Of a DNA stretch of 64,000 nt, positions 26,696 through 35,094 are shown one piece after another (positions within the stretch are counted from its first letter, which is position 1; each line of letters opens with the position of its first letter). The notes below the pieces were generated by a model. The model was not told the origin of the DNA, made no database searches, and saw nothing but the letters and a program-made list of their open reading frames with translations. The stretch covers positions 3,720,001-3,784,000 of the forward strand of contig NZ_CP044222.1 of NCBI RefSeq assembly GCF_008727795.1. The letters run 5' to 3'. This stretch comes from Nitrincola iocasae (lineage in GTDB: Bacteria > Pseudomonadota > Gammaproteobacteria > Pseudomonadales > Balneatricaceae). The position numbers and the translations under genes are program-made.

Positions 26696-27792
26696 GAAGC
26701 AACCCTCTGATATACAGCTAATGTCTTTCTAATCATATCATTCAGTAAAAAATGATTTTCTATTGGCCTTTTTGGTTCTTGCAAAGACGCTAGGGTGACA
26801 ATTTTTTCTACGATCCCCACAATACTTCCTGTCTCCACCAGACCCTCGGAGTAAAGTGCTGACAAGGTTTCTTCAACAGCTCCATGCGAATAAGCAATTA
26901 CCGGCGTTCCAATCGACAGGCACTCAACAACCGTTCGGCCAAAGGCTTCGGCTGTTGTACTGGTCAGCGACAGCATCACATCACTGAGGGCATAAAACTC
27001 TTTCATGTCGGAGCGGGTACCAAGAAAGGTAAAGTATTCAGTCAGTGATCGCGCTTCTATCGCGGCCTTCACTTCTGCCAGAAATGCTCCTTTAGGATCG
27101 CTACCCACTACCAGAACATGCACATTGGGCAGATGCGTCTTGAGCTGGTCTATCACCTCAACCAGATCCAGATGTCCTTTCCAGCGGGTAATGCGTCCTG
27201 GGAAGCAGATCAAAAACTTATCTCGTGCCTGTGGGTTATCGGCATAAAATTGCTCCAGCCAGGGAGCTGATGGACGATAGCCCCGCGGAAACTCATCAGG
27301 GTCGATACCCCGATGAATAACGGTGACTTTAGCGGGATCAACCTCCGGAAAATTATCCAGCAGATAGCGCTTGGCGGTTTCAGAAACTGCAATCACTTGC
27401 TCACCTTTACCCATAATAGCACTGTATCTATTCACGGAGTGCATGCCGTGCAAGGTGGTAATGAAGCGAGGCCGGGTAGCTGGATCCATACGTCGCCAGG
27501 CCAGCCAGACTATCCAGGCAGGCATGCGAGAGCGCACATGGACAATATCCGGCTGTTCCTGCTCCAGCCAGCGCCGAAAGGAACGTACCTGCAATAGTGT
27601 CAGCAGCGATTTTTTACCCAGATCCCAGTTCACGTGCCAGCTTCCGGCACGCTCAAGTTCAGTGACTAAACGCCCCCCTGCCGAAACCACGACTGACTCA
27701 TGGCCAGCGTCTACCAGCCCCTTGGCAATTTCCAGGGTGCCACGCTCTACCCCACCAAGCTCCAGTGCCGGCAGAACCTGTACTACCTTCAT
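26692..27792 (-). CDS. GT4 glycosyltransferase
   Basis: This 366-residue GT-B enzyme opens MKVVQVLPALELGGVERGTL, a GT4 N-terminal hallmark, and has CFPGRITRWKGHLDLV (about 190) and the E(x)7E motif AEAFGRTVVECL (about 280). Function in core assembly is inferred from context. Composition is normal for the genome over most of its length but turns AT-rich in the last 70-100 bases (C-terminal end), where it meets the ligase gene. Confidence 0.86.
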   Translation of the reverse strand: MKVVQVLPALELGGVERGTLEIAKGLVDAGHESVVVSAGGRLVTELERAGSWHVNWDLGKKSLLTLLQVRSFRRWLEQEQPDIVHVRSRMPAWIVWLAWRRMDPATRPRFITTLHGMHSVNRYSAIMGKGEQVIAVSETAKRYLLDNFPEVDPAKVTVIHRGIDPDEFPRGYRPSAPWLEQFYADNPQARDKFLICFPGRITRWKGHLDLVEVIDQLKTHLPNVHVLVVGSDPKGAFLAEVKAAIEARSLTEYFTFLGTRSDMKEFYALSDVMLSLTSTTAEAFGRTVVECLSIGTPVIAYSHGAVEETLSALYSEGLVETGSIVGIVEKIVTLASLQEPKRPIENHFLLNDMIRKTLAVYQRVAS

Positions 27793-28709
27793 AACCAGCC
27801 TCTATCTATAATCATCTGCGCACAGCGCTGTGCTTCATTGAACACCTGAGCCGGATGTTGCAAGCTCAGGTCATCGGTGTCACTGTAAATCCTTACCTGT
27901 CCCTGCTCCACCAGCGCGCTTAAGCCACGCACCAGGCGATTAGGCTTATCAGCTACACGAGGCACATTGAGTATACCTACCGCACAACCTGCGGTCAGCG
28001 CCTCATAAATCATCGACACACTGTCTTCTGTCACCCAGACATATTCAGCGCCAGCCAGTTGCTCTGCCACCCAACCGGGTGCTGTCGACTCAAAAGGGAT
28101 GAGTTCAACGGCCTTTAGCGCGCCAATCCGGCTGTGTGTCGATGCAGGCGTTCGCCGGGAAGTGGTCAAGGTCCAGTGTATTGCTGATGACTGGGTAATT
28201 CCTTCAAGCTGCTGCATTAGGCGGTGGTCATCCCAACGGTGATGCTTTGATGGTCCACCAATAAGAATAACGCCCTGCCCCGACTTTTTTATGCCGGGCC
28301 GCATGGGATTCAAAGCGCCCTGGGTACAAATAATATTATCGGCTTCAGCGGGCTGGTCATGTGCCGGTATCAGGCAAAGATCGAACAGCTGACAAGGTAA
28401 GCTGGGCTTCATCAGCAGCAGGGTTTTCGCTCCTAACAACCATCCCAGCACTAACAGAGTGAAATGGGTTGCATGACCTGCGGCAATCAACAGATCTGGA
28501 GTGCCCTTATCCCGAAGCGATTCTATTTCTGGCGGCAAGTGACGTGTCAGCAGAGTTTTTAGCAGTTGGGCAAGAGGCAGCCGGTGGAGCGTCTCAACCC
28601 TCAAGCCAGGAACAATCTCAAGTAGTGCATTCGTCAGTCCTTCACATTGACTGAAATGCCCCGGCTTTGCGTCACGAATTATCCAAACTACGCCCACAGC
28701 CATATCCAT
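27789..28709 (-). CDS. ELM1-family (DUF1022) protein in LPS operon
   Basis: This 306-residue protein matches the bacterial relatives of plant mitochondrial fission factor ELM1: WIIRDAKPGHFSQCEGLTNA at the N-terminus and the C-terminal VTEDSVSMIYEALTAGCAVG, which resembles a GT-B nucleotide-sugar site. Bacterial members often lie in LPS loci and are suspected to be glycosyltransferases; none is characterised to my knowledge. It is first in the four-gene minus-strand operon and overlaps the next gene by four bases. Confidence 0.82.
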   Translation of the reverse strand: MDMAVGVVWIIRDAKPGHFSQCEGLTNALLEIVPGLRVETLHRLPLAQLLKTLLTRHLPPEIESLRDKGTPDLLIAAGHATHFTLLVLGWLLGAKTLLLMKPSLPCQLFDLCLIPAHDQPAEADNIICTQGALNPMRPGIKKSGQGVILIGGPSKHHRWDDHRLMQQLEGITQSSAIHWTLTTSRRTPASTHSRIGALKAVELIPFESTAPGWVAEQLAGAEYVWVTEDSVSMIYEALTAGCAVGILNVPRVADKPNRLVRGLSALVEQGQVRIYSDTDDLSLQHPAQVFNEAQRCAQMIIDRGWL

Positions 28710-28789
28710 AGTGGTTTTATTGGTGCCTAATCATAACAGCCAGACTTAAAAAGCCCCAGCTCTGAGGTAAATTTTACCCCAAGGGGCCT

Positions 28790-28819
28790 CAGACAATTCC
28801 CTTTAGCGGGCGGTATGAT
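28790..28819 (+). promoter_or_regulatory. Putative ilvE promoter
   Basis: CAGACA (28790-28795) and TATGAT (28814-28819) are separated by 18 bases, upstream of ilvE. Just upstream is a palindromic GGTAAATTTTACC (about 28767-28779) that could be an operator. The -10 is five of six to consensus, the -35 four of six. Confidence 0.35.
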
Positions 28820-28887
28820 TACAATCAATAGCTTCTTTGTTCGGTTTTTCCGCACTCATTCAGTAACACGTTCTTGAGGATTTATTC

Positions 28888-29886
28888 ATGGCTGCTGCAT
28901 TCGGTACCGTTTTCATGCCTGAAATGGCGATCACCTGGTTTGATGGATCAGACTGGAGTGTGCCGGAAATGGTCAGCAGCGACAGCATTACCCTGCACCC
29001 AGGTGCACATGTACTGCATTACTCCAGCACCTGCTTTGAAGGTTTAAAGGCCTTTCGCCATGCCGATGGATCGGTCAACATCTTCCGCATGGACCGCAAC
29101 ATTGCTCGCCTGTCCCAGAGTTCCCTCCTGCTGGGCTTGCCTGCGCTGGATGAAGCCAAGGTTGCTCAGATGATCAAGGATACCGTGGCGCGCTTTGCGG
29201 ATAAGGTCCCGGCTCCTCCGGGATCGCTGTATATTCGTCCGACCCATTTCGGCACCGAACCTGCCATAGGTAAAGCGGCGGTACCTTCCGTATCTTCTTG
29301 TTTTTATGTACTGGTTTCACCGGTAGGTGATTATTTTGCCGGTGGTGACAAGGCACTGCGTTTACTCCTGGAAGACCAGGGCATGCGCTGTGCTCCGCAT
29401 ATGGGCATGATCAAAAGCGGTGGCAACTATGCCAGTGCACTACAGCCGATCATGCGCGCTCGCAACTCAGTACAGGCCGACCAGGTGCTCTTCTGCCCGG
29501 GTGGTGATGTCCAGGAAACTGGCGCAGCCAACTTCCTGCTGATTGATGGTAACGAAATTATTACCAAAGCCCTGGATGAAAGCTTCTTGCATGGCGTCAC
29601 GCGTGAATCCATCCTGACCCTGGCCAAAGACCTGGGCATGCAGGTAAGTGAACGTGAAATCACTGTCGATGAACTGCTGCAACGTGCCGCCAAGCCCGGT
29701 TGTGAAGCCGCACTCTCTGGTACAGCAGCGGTACTGGCTCCTGTTGGTACACTCATTTTTCAGGGCAAGGAATATGCTGTAGGCCATGGGGGTGTTGGAG
29801 AGACAACGCGCAAATTGCGTCAGGCACTCAATGCTATTCAATGGGGCCAGGCCGAAGATACTCACGGCTGGCTGACACGGGTCTAA
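28888..29886 (+). CDS. ilvE: IlvE, branched-chain amino acid aminotransferase
   Basis: This 332-residue class IV aminotransferase interconverts branched-chain amino acids and their 2-oxo acids. LHYSSTCFEGLKAF and YIRPTHFGTEP (phosphate and carboxylate pockets) and the PLP lysine in MIKSGGNYASAL, about residue 174, are visible. A GAGGA ribosome site precedes the ATG. The ilvE-glnE convergence next to an LPS locus is also found in Pseudomonas, supporting vertical inheritance of this flank. Confidence 0.94.
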   Translation: MAAAFGTVFMPEMAITWFDGSDWSVPEMVSSDSITLHPGAHVLHYSSTCFEGLKAFRHADGSVNIFRMDRNIARLSQSSLLLGLPALDEAKVAQMIKDTVARFADKVPAPPGSLYIRPTHFGTEPAIGKAAVPSVSSCFYVLVSPVGDYFAGGDKALRLLLEDQGMRCAPHMGMIKSGGNYASALQPIMRARNSVQADQVLFCPGGDVQETGAANFLLIDGNEIITKALDESFLHGVTRESILTLAKDLGMQVSEREITVDELLQRAAKPGCEAALSGTAAVLAPVGTLIFQGKEYAVGHGGVGETTRKLRQALNAIQWGQAEDTHGWLTRV

Positions 29887-29895
29887 TACATAATA

Positions 29896-29931
29896 GCCAG
29901 CCTGGACAGATGACCTTCTGCCCAGGCTGGC
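29896..29931. terminator. Bidirectional hairpin between ilvE and glnE
   Basis: A perfect 10-bp inverted repeat GCCAGCCTGG/CCAGGCTGGC with a 16-base loop lies between two convergent genes. Neither side has a long T run, so rho-independent strength is uncertain. Confidence 0.55.
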
Positions 29932-29941
29932 CTGAAACTGC

Positions 29942-32836
29942 TCAGCACATCACCTCATCCCAAATGCGGGCCACCTGCTGCCGGTATTGGCTTAACTCTT
30001 CATCGGCTACCACGCTGCTGGACTGCTCCTGCAAAGCCTGACGATGGCCGACGGATCGTAACACCCGATAGGCATCGCGTAACAACCCGGCCTGTTCTGC
30101 CGTCATTAATCCATTCGCCTCGATCCCGTCGAGAATACGAATATTATCGGTATAGGTCAGTAAGTCCGGATATTTGTTAGCGTGATTGAGCACCATAAAC
30201 TGCACCATAAATTCTATATCGACAATACCGCCCCGATCCTGCTTCAGGTCAAAACTTCCACTGGCATCCGTCGTTCGACTGCCCAAGTGCTCGCGCATTT
30301 TTTCGCGCATGCTGCATACCTGTTCCAGCAACACCGCCCGGTCACGTGGCTGTGACAATAACTCAGACCTGACCTGTTCAAAACGCTTCGCCAATGCCGG
30401 ACTTCCGGCAACCACCCGGGCTCTGACAAGCGCCTGATGCTCCCAGGTCCAGGCTTCTTTTTGTTGATATTGTTTAAAAGCCTTCAGCCCCGACACCAGC
30501 AACCCGGAGTTACCTGATGGCCGCAAGCGCATATCAATGTCATACAACTGACCTGATGGCGTAAAGGTATTGAGGAAATGAATCATTTTCTGCCCCAGAC
30601 GATTAAAGAATACCGGATTAGGTACCGACTTATCGCCATTGGTATTCAGATCCGGATCGGCATCATGAATAAACACCAGATCCAGATCTGAACCATAAGA
30701 AAGCTCAATGCCACCCATTTTACCGTAGCCCACCACCACAAAGTCGGGATCACAAGGCTCTCCGGGTTCCCGCATTGGTACGCCGTGCTTCTCCGTCAGC
30801 ATCCGCCAGGCACTTTGCAGCACCGCTTCCAGCAGAGTTTCGGCCAGCCAGGTCAGATAGTCGCTGACTTTCATTAGGGGTAACGCCTCAGTAATATCTG
30901 AGGCCGCCACGCGTAATACATGGGCATGATGGAAATAGCGCAGCGTTTCCATCAACTGCTCCATATCATCTTCCGGCACCCGCAAGAGTTGCTGAGACAG
31001 CTCAGCCTGCAGACGGGCTTTGTCGGGTGGGGTAAATAGCGTACGCGGGTCGATCAGTTCATCCAACAACACCGGCTGTTTGGACAATTGTGCGGCAAAC
31101 CATGCACTGGAGGAGCAAAGCCTCACCAGTTGCTGCATTGCACCTGGGTTTTCGGCGAGCAGCACCAGATAGGCTGAACGGCGCAAAACAGCCTGAATTA
31201 ACAGCAATACCCGCTCCAATGTTACTTCGGCATTACGACACTGCCCAACGGTTTCCAGCAGCGCTGGCATAATATGAAGCAAGCGGGTCTTAGCCACCTG
31301 CTGCAACATCTGCATGGCGCGGGACTGCCGCAAGGACTGCAGTTGCTTAAGCGCAGAGTCTGCATCGGCAAAACCTTTTCGAGACAGGAAACTCAAGACT
31401 TGATCCTGATCCATCTCGTCATTGATCAAGGCTTTCCACTCACTTTCATCCGCCGCTTCATTCTGCTCACCTTCGGCTTCAGCCGGTGCGATTACATCAG
31501 CAAAATGCTGGGATACCGCCCGGCGATGCTGTGCCAGTTGCTGTTGAAAGCTGTCCCAGTCCGCAAACCCCATTGCCAGGGCAATACGTGCCTGCCCTTG
31601 AGGATCATCGGGTAACTCCTGAGTCTGCTTATCAGCGATGGACTGAATCGCATGTTCGGTATTACGCAGGAACACATAGGCCGCAACCAGCTCTTGCACT
31701 GCACTTTCCGGCATACCTACATGCTCTGGCAGCAACGGCAGAATATTCAACAGCTCACGCTGTTGCAGTGCCAGATCACGCCCACCTCGGATCAACTGAA
31801 ACGCCTGGGCAATAAACTCCACTTCACGAATACCACCGGAACCCAGCTTCACATTTTGTTCCAATCCTTTGCGGCGTACCTCACGGTTGATCATCAGCTT
31901 CATATCCCGCAGAGACTCAAACGCACTAAAGTCGATATACTTGCGATAGACAAACGGGCGTAACTGCTGCATCAACTGCTCACCCGCGGCAATATCGCCA
32001 GCGACTGGCCGCGCCTTGATCATCGCATAGCGCTCCCAGTCACGGCCCTGATCCTGATAATAATGCTCCATGGCGGTAAAACTGACCGCCAGAGGGCCCG
32101 CTGTACCAAAGGGACGCAGCCGCATATCTACCCGAAATACGAAGCCTTCGGCATTTTGATTATCCAATGCCTGAATTAATTTCTGCCCCAGGCGAATAAA
32201 AAAGTCCTGATTCTCCAGAGATTGAGTCGGGTGATCTGTCTCTCCATTGGCTGGAAAACAAAACATCAGATCAATATCCGAAGACAGGTTGAGTTCATTC
32301 GCTCCCAGCTTGCCCATACCCAGCACAACCAGTTGTTGCGGCTGAGCATCGGACCCGGATAGCGGCATACCCCAGCGCTTTGTTGCTCGCTGGTAAAGCC
32401 ACGTTAGGGTTTCGTCAATGCAGGCATCAGCAAGATGAGAAAGGTCACGGGTTGTTTCGCGCATATCCGCACGTCGTGTCAAATCCCGCCAGATCAGGCG
32501 TACCATTTCGTAATTACGAAAGCGACGCAGTTGCTGATGCATCAACGCTTCATCATCAACTTCCGTCAGTCGGGCTACCAGTTTTTCAGCATAACGACCT
32601 GGTGGATAAGATGTCGTTATATCACCCTCATCCACCAGACTTTCCAGCCACTCAGGTCGCCGCGTCAATTGATCCGCTACAAAATCGCTGATAGCCAGCA
32701 CCCGGCACAACTCTTGTGACAGCTGTGCACCAGATTGGCCCTGCAATGACGGGTGAGACTCTAACTGGCTCCAGGGCTTTTCGGCCACCGATTGAAGTCT
32801 ATCTGGCAACTGAGAAAGTGGATTCTTATCGGACAC
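29942..32836 (-). CDS. glnE: GlnE, glutamine synthetase adenylyltransferase/deadenylase
   Basis: This 964-residue bifunctional enzyme controls glutamine synthetase by adenylylation and its removal. Two nucleotidyltransferase domains are present: the N-terminal adenylyl-removase with LNLSSDIDLMFCF (about 185) and the C-terminal adenylyltransferase with SYGSDLDLVFIHD (about 710), each followed by a helical GlnD-PII-binding-type regulatory domain. Length is typical. It is a solitary gene converging on ilvE. Confidence 0.96.
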   Translation of the reverse strand: MSDKNPLSQLPDRLQSVAEKPWSQLESHPSLQGQSGAQLSQELCRVLAISDFVADQLTRRPEWLESLVDEGDITTSYPPGRYAEKLVARLTEVDDEALMHQQLRRFRNYEMVRLIWRDLTRRADMRETTRDLSHLADACIDETLTWLYQRATKRWGMPLSGSDAQPQQLVVLGMGKLGANELNLSSDIDLMFCFPANGETDHPTQSLENQDFFIRLGQKLIQALDNQNAEGFVFRVDMRLRPFGTAGPLAVSFTAMEHYYQDQGRDWERYAMIKARPVAGDIAAGEQLMQQLRPFVYRKYIDFSAFESLRDMKLMINREVRRKGLEQNVKLGSGGIREVEFIAQAFQLIRGGRDLALQQRELLNILPLLPEHVGMPESAVQELVAAYVFLRNTEHAIQSIADKQTQELPDDPQGQARIALAMGFADWDSFQQQLAQHRRAVSQHFADVIAPAEAEGEQNEAADESEWKALINDEMDQDQVLSFLSRKGFADADSALKQLQSLRQSRAMQMLQQVAKTRLLHIMPALLETVGQCRNAEVTLERVLLLIQAVLRRSAYLVLLAENPGAMQQLVRLCSSSAWFAAQLSKQPVLLDELIDPRTLFTPPDKARLQAELSQQLLRVPEDDMEQLMETLRYFHHAHVLRVAASDITEALPLMKVSDYLTWLAETLLEAVLQSAWRMLTEKHGVPMREPGEPCDPDFVVVGYGKMGGIELSYGSDLDLVFIHDADPDLNTNGDKSVPNPVFFNRLGQKMIHFLNTFTPSGQLYDIDMRLRPSGNSGLLVSGLKAFKQYQQKEAWTWEHQALVRARVVAGSPALAKRFEQVRSELLSQPRDRAVLLEQVCSMREKMREHLGSRTTDASGSFDLKQDRGGIVDIEFMVQFMVLNHANKYPDLLTYTDNIRILDGIEANGLMTAEQAGLLRDAYRVLRSVGHRQALQEQSSSVVADEELSQYRQQVARIWDEVMC

Positions 32837-32984
32837 GTCGCGACTCCCGCTATCAAACGCTCATGATTAGTACACAGCATATCAGACCTACCGACTTTAC
32901 AGCAGCCCGAAAGAGGAGCCGCCCAATCCAAGCATTGATTGCAAATTTATGACGTTTTTACTACATAAATGTGACTATGACCCT

Positions 32985-32990
32985 TATAAT
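32985..32990 (+). promoter_or_regulatory. Putative -10 element for the DUF47-pit operon
   Basis: A perfect TATAAT lies 34 bases before the start of the DUF47 gene. No good -35 hexamer is seen at 16-18 bases upstream, so the promoter may need an activator or start elsewhere. Confidence 0.3.
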
Positions 32991-33024
32991 CGCCGTGTCT
33001 TTTCACAAACACAGGTGAGCCCCT

Positions 33025-33705
33025 ATGGTGACCAACAACCCGATCCTGCAAATGTTTGCTCGATCGCCGTTCAAGCCAATGCAGGAACACATTGCCAAAG
33101 CACAGGAAGCAGCCGCAGCACTCAAACCGTTTCTTGAAGCTGTACTGATTAATGACTGGGATACAGCCGCCGCTGTGCAGCATCGCATCGCCGTCATTGA
33201 AGGTGAGGCCGATGATATGAAACGCGCGATTCGTCAGAATCTGCCCAGTAATCTGTTTCTTCCTGTTCCCCGCACTGATCTGCTTGACCTGTTACGCATG
33301 CAGGATAAAGTCGCCAACCGTGCCAAGGATATCGCGGGCATGATGCTGGGACGCAAAATGCAGATACCCGAAGCCATTCAGGCCGAGATGGTCAACTTTC
33401 TCAACACCGCCATTCAAACGACAGAGCAGGCTGTTATTGCATTGAATGAGCTGGATGAACTCCTGGCTGCAGGGTTTCGCGGACATGAAGTGAAAGTAGT
33501 TGAAAAACTGATCGATGAACTGGACCGCCTTGAGCATGAGAACGATGAACAGGAGCGCAAGCTTCGTACATCGTTATTTGCCGTCGAACGGGACCTGTAC
33601 GCTGTTGATGTGATTTTCCTCTACCGCATCATCGATGACATCGGTGATCTTGCCAACTACGCACAACATGTCGGTAGCCGACTGCAACTGCTGCTGGCCC
33701 GCTAA
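33025..33705 (+). CDS. DUF47 (TIGR00153) PhoU-like accessory of the phosphate transporter
   Basis: This 226-residue helical protein resembles the PhoU fold; family signature segments such as DDMKRAIRQNLPSNLFLPVPR and the acidic YRIIDDIGDLANYAQH are visible. DUF47 proteins are commonly encoded next to Pit transporters and modulate their activity or metal/phosphate use. The pit gene begins 21 nt downstream. A ribosome site (CAGGTGAG) precedes the ATG. Confidence 0.9.
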   Translation: MVTNNPILQMFARSPFKPMQEHIAKAQEAAAALKPFLEAVLINDWDTAAAVQHRIAVIEGEADDMKRAIRQNLPSNLFLPVPRTDLLDLLRMQDKVANRAKDIAGMMLGRKMQIPEAIQAEMVNFLNTAIQTTEQAVIALNELDELLAAGFRGHEVKVVEKLIDELDRLEHENDEQERKLRTSLFAVERDLYAVDVIFLYRIIDDIGDLANYAQHVGSRLQLLLAR

Positions 33706-33726
33706 CCTGAATATACGCGAGACGTT

Positions 33727-34992
33727 ATGGACGTATTAGCACAACACGGCACAATTCTGATTATTCTGGCCTGCACCTTTGCCTTTTTTATGGCCTGGGG
33801 TGTCGGTGCCAACGATGTTGCCAATGCCATGGGCACCTCGGTCGGCTCCAAGGCCATCACCCTGAAACAGGCGATTATTATCGCCATTATTTTCGAATTT
33901 GCAGGCGCCTACCTGGCAGGTGGTGCCGTCACATCAACCATCCGCAGTGGTATTACCGATGCAGGATTACTAGCTGACTCACCGGACTTGCTGGTTTTCG
34001 GAATGATGTCAGCACTGCTGGCTGCAGGGATCTGGCTGCTGATAGCCACCCATTATGGCTGGCCGGTATCAACTACGCATTCCATCATCGGCGCAATTGT
34101 CGGTTTCGCTGCAGTAGGCATCTCGGTAGACGCCGTGCAGTGGGATAAAATCTGGACTATTGTTGCCAGTTGGGTGATTTCCCCCCTGACCGCCGGATTT
34201 ATTTCCTTTTGGCTATTCCGCAGCGTGCAGTATCTGATCCTTAGCACCGACGACCCCTTCTCCAATGCCAAACGTGTGGTGCCTTTTTATATATTCCTGG
34301 TCGGGTTCATCATTTCTATGGTGACCTTCACCAAAGGGCTGAAACATGTAGGACTGAATCTGAGCTTTTTCGAAAGCAGCATGGCCTCGGTAGTTGTTGG
34401 AATTGTAGCCATGTTGGTTGGGGTTTTGATGATCCGCAAGGTCAAATATTCCGCAGCCGACGATAAAGATTTTCACTTTACCAATGTTGAGAAAATCTTT
34501 GGCATCCTGATGCTGTTTACCGCTTGCGCCATGGCCTTTGCGCACGGCTCCAACGATGTCGCTAATGCCGTAGGTCCGCTGGCCGCTGTTGTTGGAGTTA
34601 TCCAGTCAGGGGGAGAAGTTGCTGCCCGCTCAATGATGCCAGCCTGGATACTGCTGCTCGGCGGCATCGGCATAGTGGCTGGACTGGTGATGTACGGTCA
34701 CAAGGTCATTGCCACCGTCGGTCAGAACATTACTGAACTGACGCCCAGCCGCGGGTTTGCAGCCACTCTGGCGGCTGCCGCTACTGTTGTAGTAGCGTCG
34801 GGAACCGGCCTGCCAATTTCGACCACGCATACACTGGTTGGTGCCGTACTGGGCGTGGGGCTTGCCAGAGGTATGGCGGCACTCAACCTGCGCATTATCG
34901 GCACCATTTTTATTTCCTGGATCGTTACCCTGCCTGCGGGTGCGTTTCTGTCGATTGTTATCTTCTTTATTCTCAGTGCTATCTTCCTTTGA
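33727..34992 (+). CDS. pit: Pit-family inorganic phosphate transporter
   Basis: This 421-residue membrane protein has the two inverted PHO4 repeats, each with a GANDVANAMGTS-type motif (GVGANDVANAMG near residue 27; HGSNDVANAVGPL near residue 275), and PVSTTHSIIGA/PISTTHTLVGA signatures. It carries phosphate, probably as a metal-phosphate complex with protons. Ten or so spans are visible. It is cotranscribed with DUF47, and a strong hairpin follows. Confidence 0.95.
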   Translation: MDVLAQHGTILIILACTFAFFMAWGVGANDVANAMGTSVGSKAITLKQAIIIAIIFEFAGAYLAGGAVTSTIRSGITDAGLLADSPDLLVFGMMSALLAAGIWLLIATHYGWPVSTTHSIIGAIVGFAAVGISVDAVQWDKIWTIVASWVISPLTAGFISFWLFRSVQYLILSTDDPFSNAKRVVPFYIFLVGFIISMVTFTKGLKHVGLNLSFFESSMASVVVGIVAMLVGVLMIRKVKYSAADDKDFHFTNVEKIFGILMLFTACAMAFAHGSNDVANAVGPLAAVVGVIQSGGEVAARSMMPAWILLLGGIGIVAGLVMYGHKVIATVGQNITELTPSRGFAATLAAAATVVVASGTGLPISTTHTLVGAVLGVGLARGMAALNLRIIGTIFISWIVTLPAGAFLSIVIFFILSAIFL

Positions 34993-35026
34993 GGCGGTAT
35001 TTGCGTTTAAGGTGATAGACCTGAAC

Positions 35027-35066
35027 CACGAAAGTCTGCATTATATTGACAGACTTTCGTGTTTAT
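35027..35066 (+). terminator. Rho-independent terminator after pit
   Basis: A 12-bp stem CACGAAAGTCTG/CAGACTTTCGTG with an 11-base loop is followed by TTTAT. It separates the DUF47-pit operon from argA. Confidence 0.65.
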
Positions 35067-35094
35067 AAATGACGGATAACAATCAGGTTCCAGC

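Noticed and set aside
32940..33000. Pho box before DUF47-pit
   Set aside because: TATGAC/GTGAC motifs occur but do not form two CTGTCAT-type direct repeats at the right spacing.
34213..34545. Antisense reading frame inside pit
   Set aside because: It is a shadow of the strong Pit coding frame with no ribosome site or independent motif.
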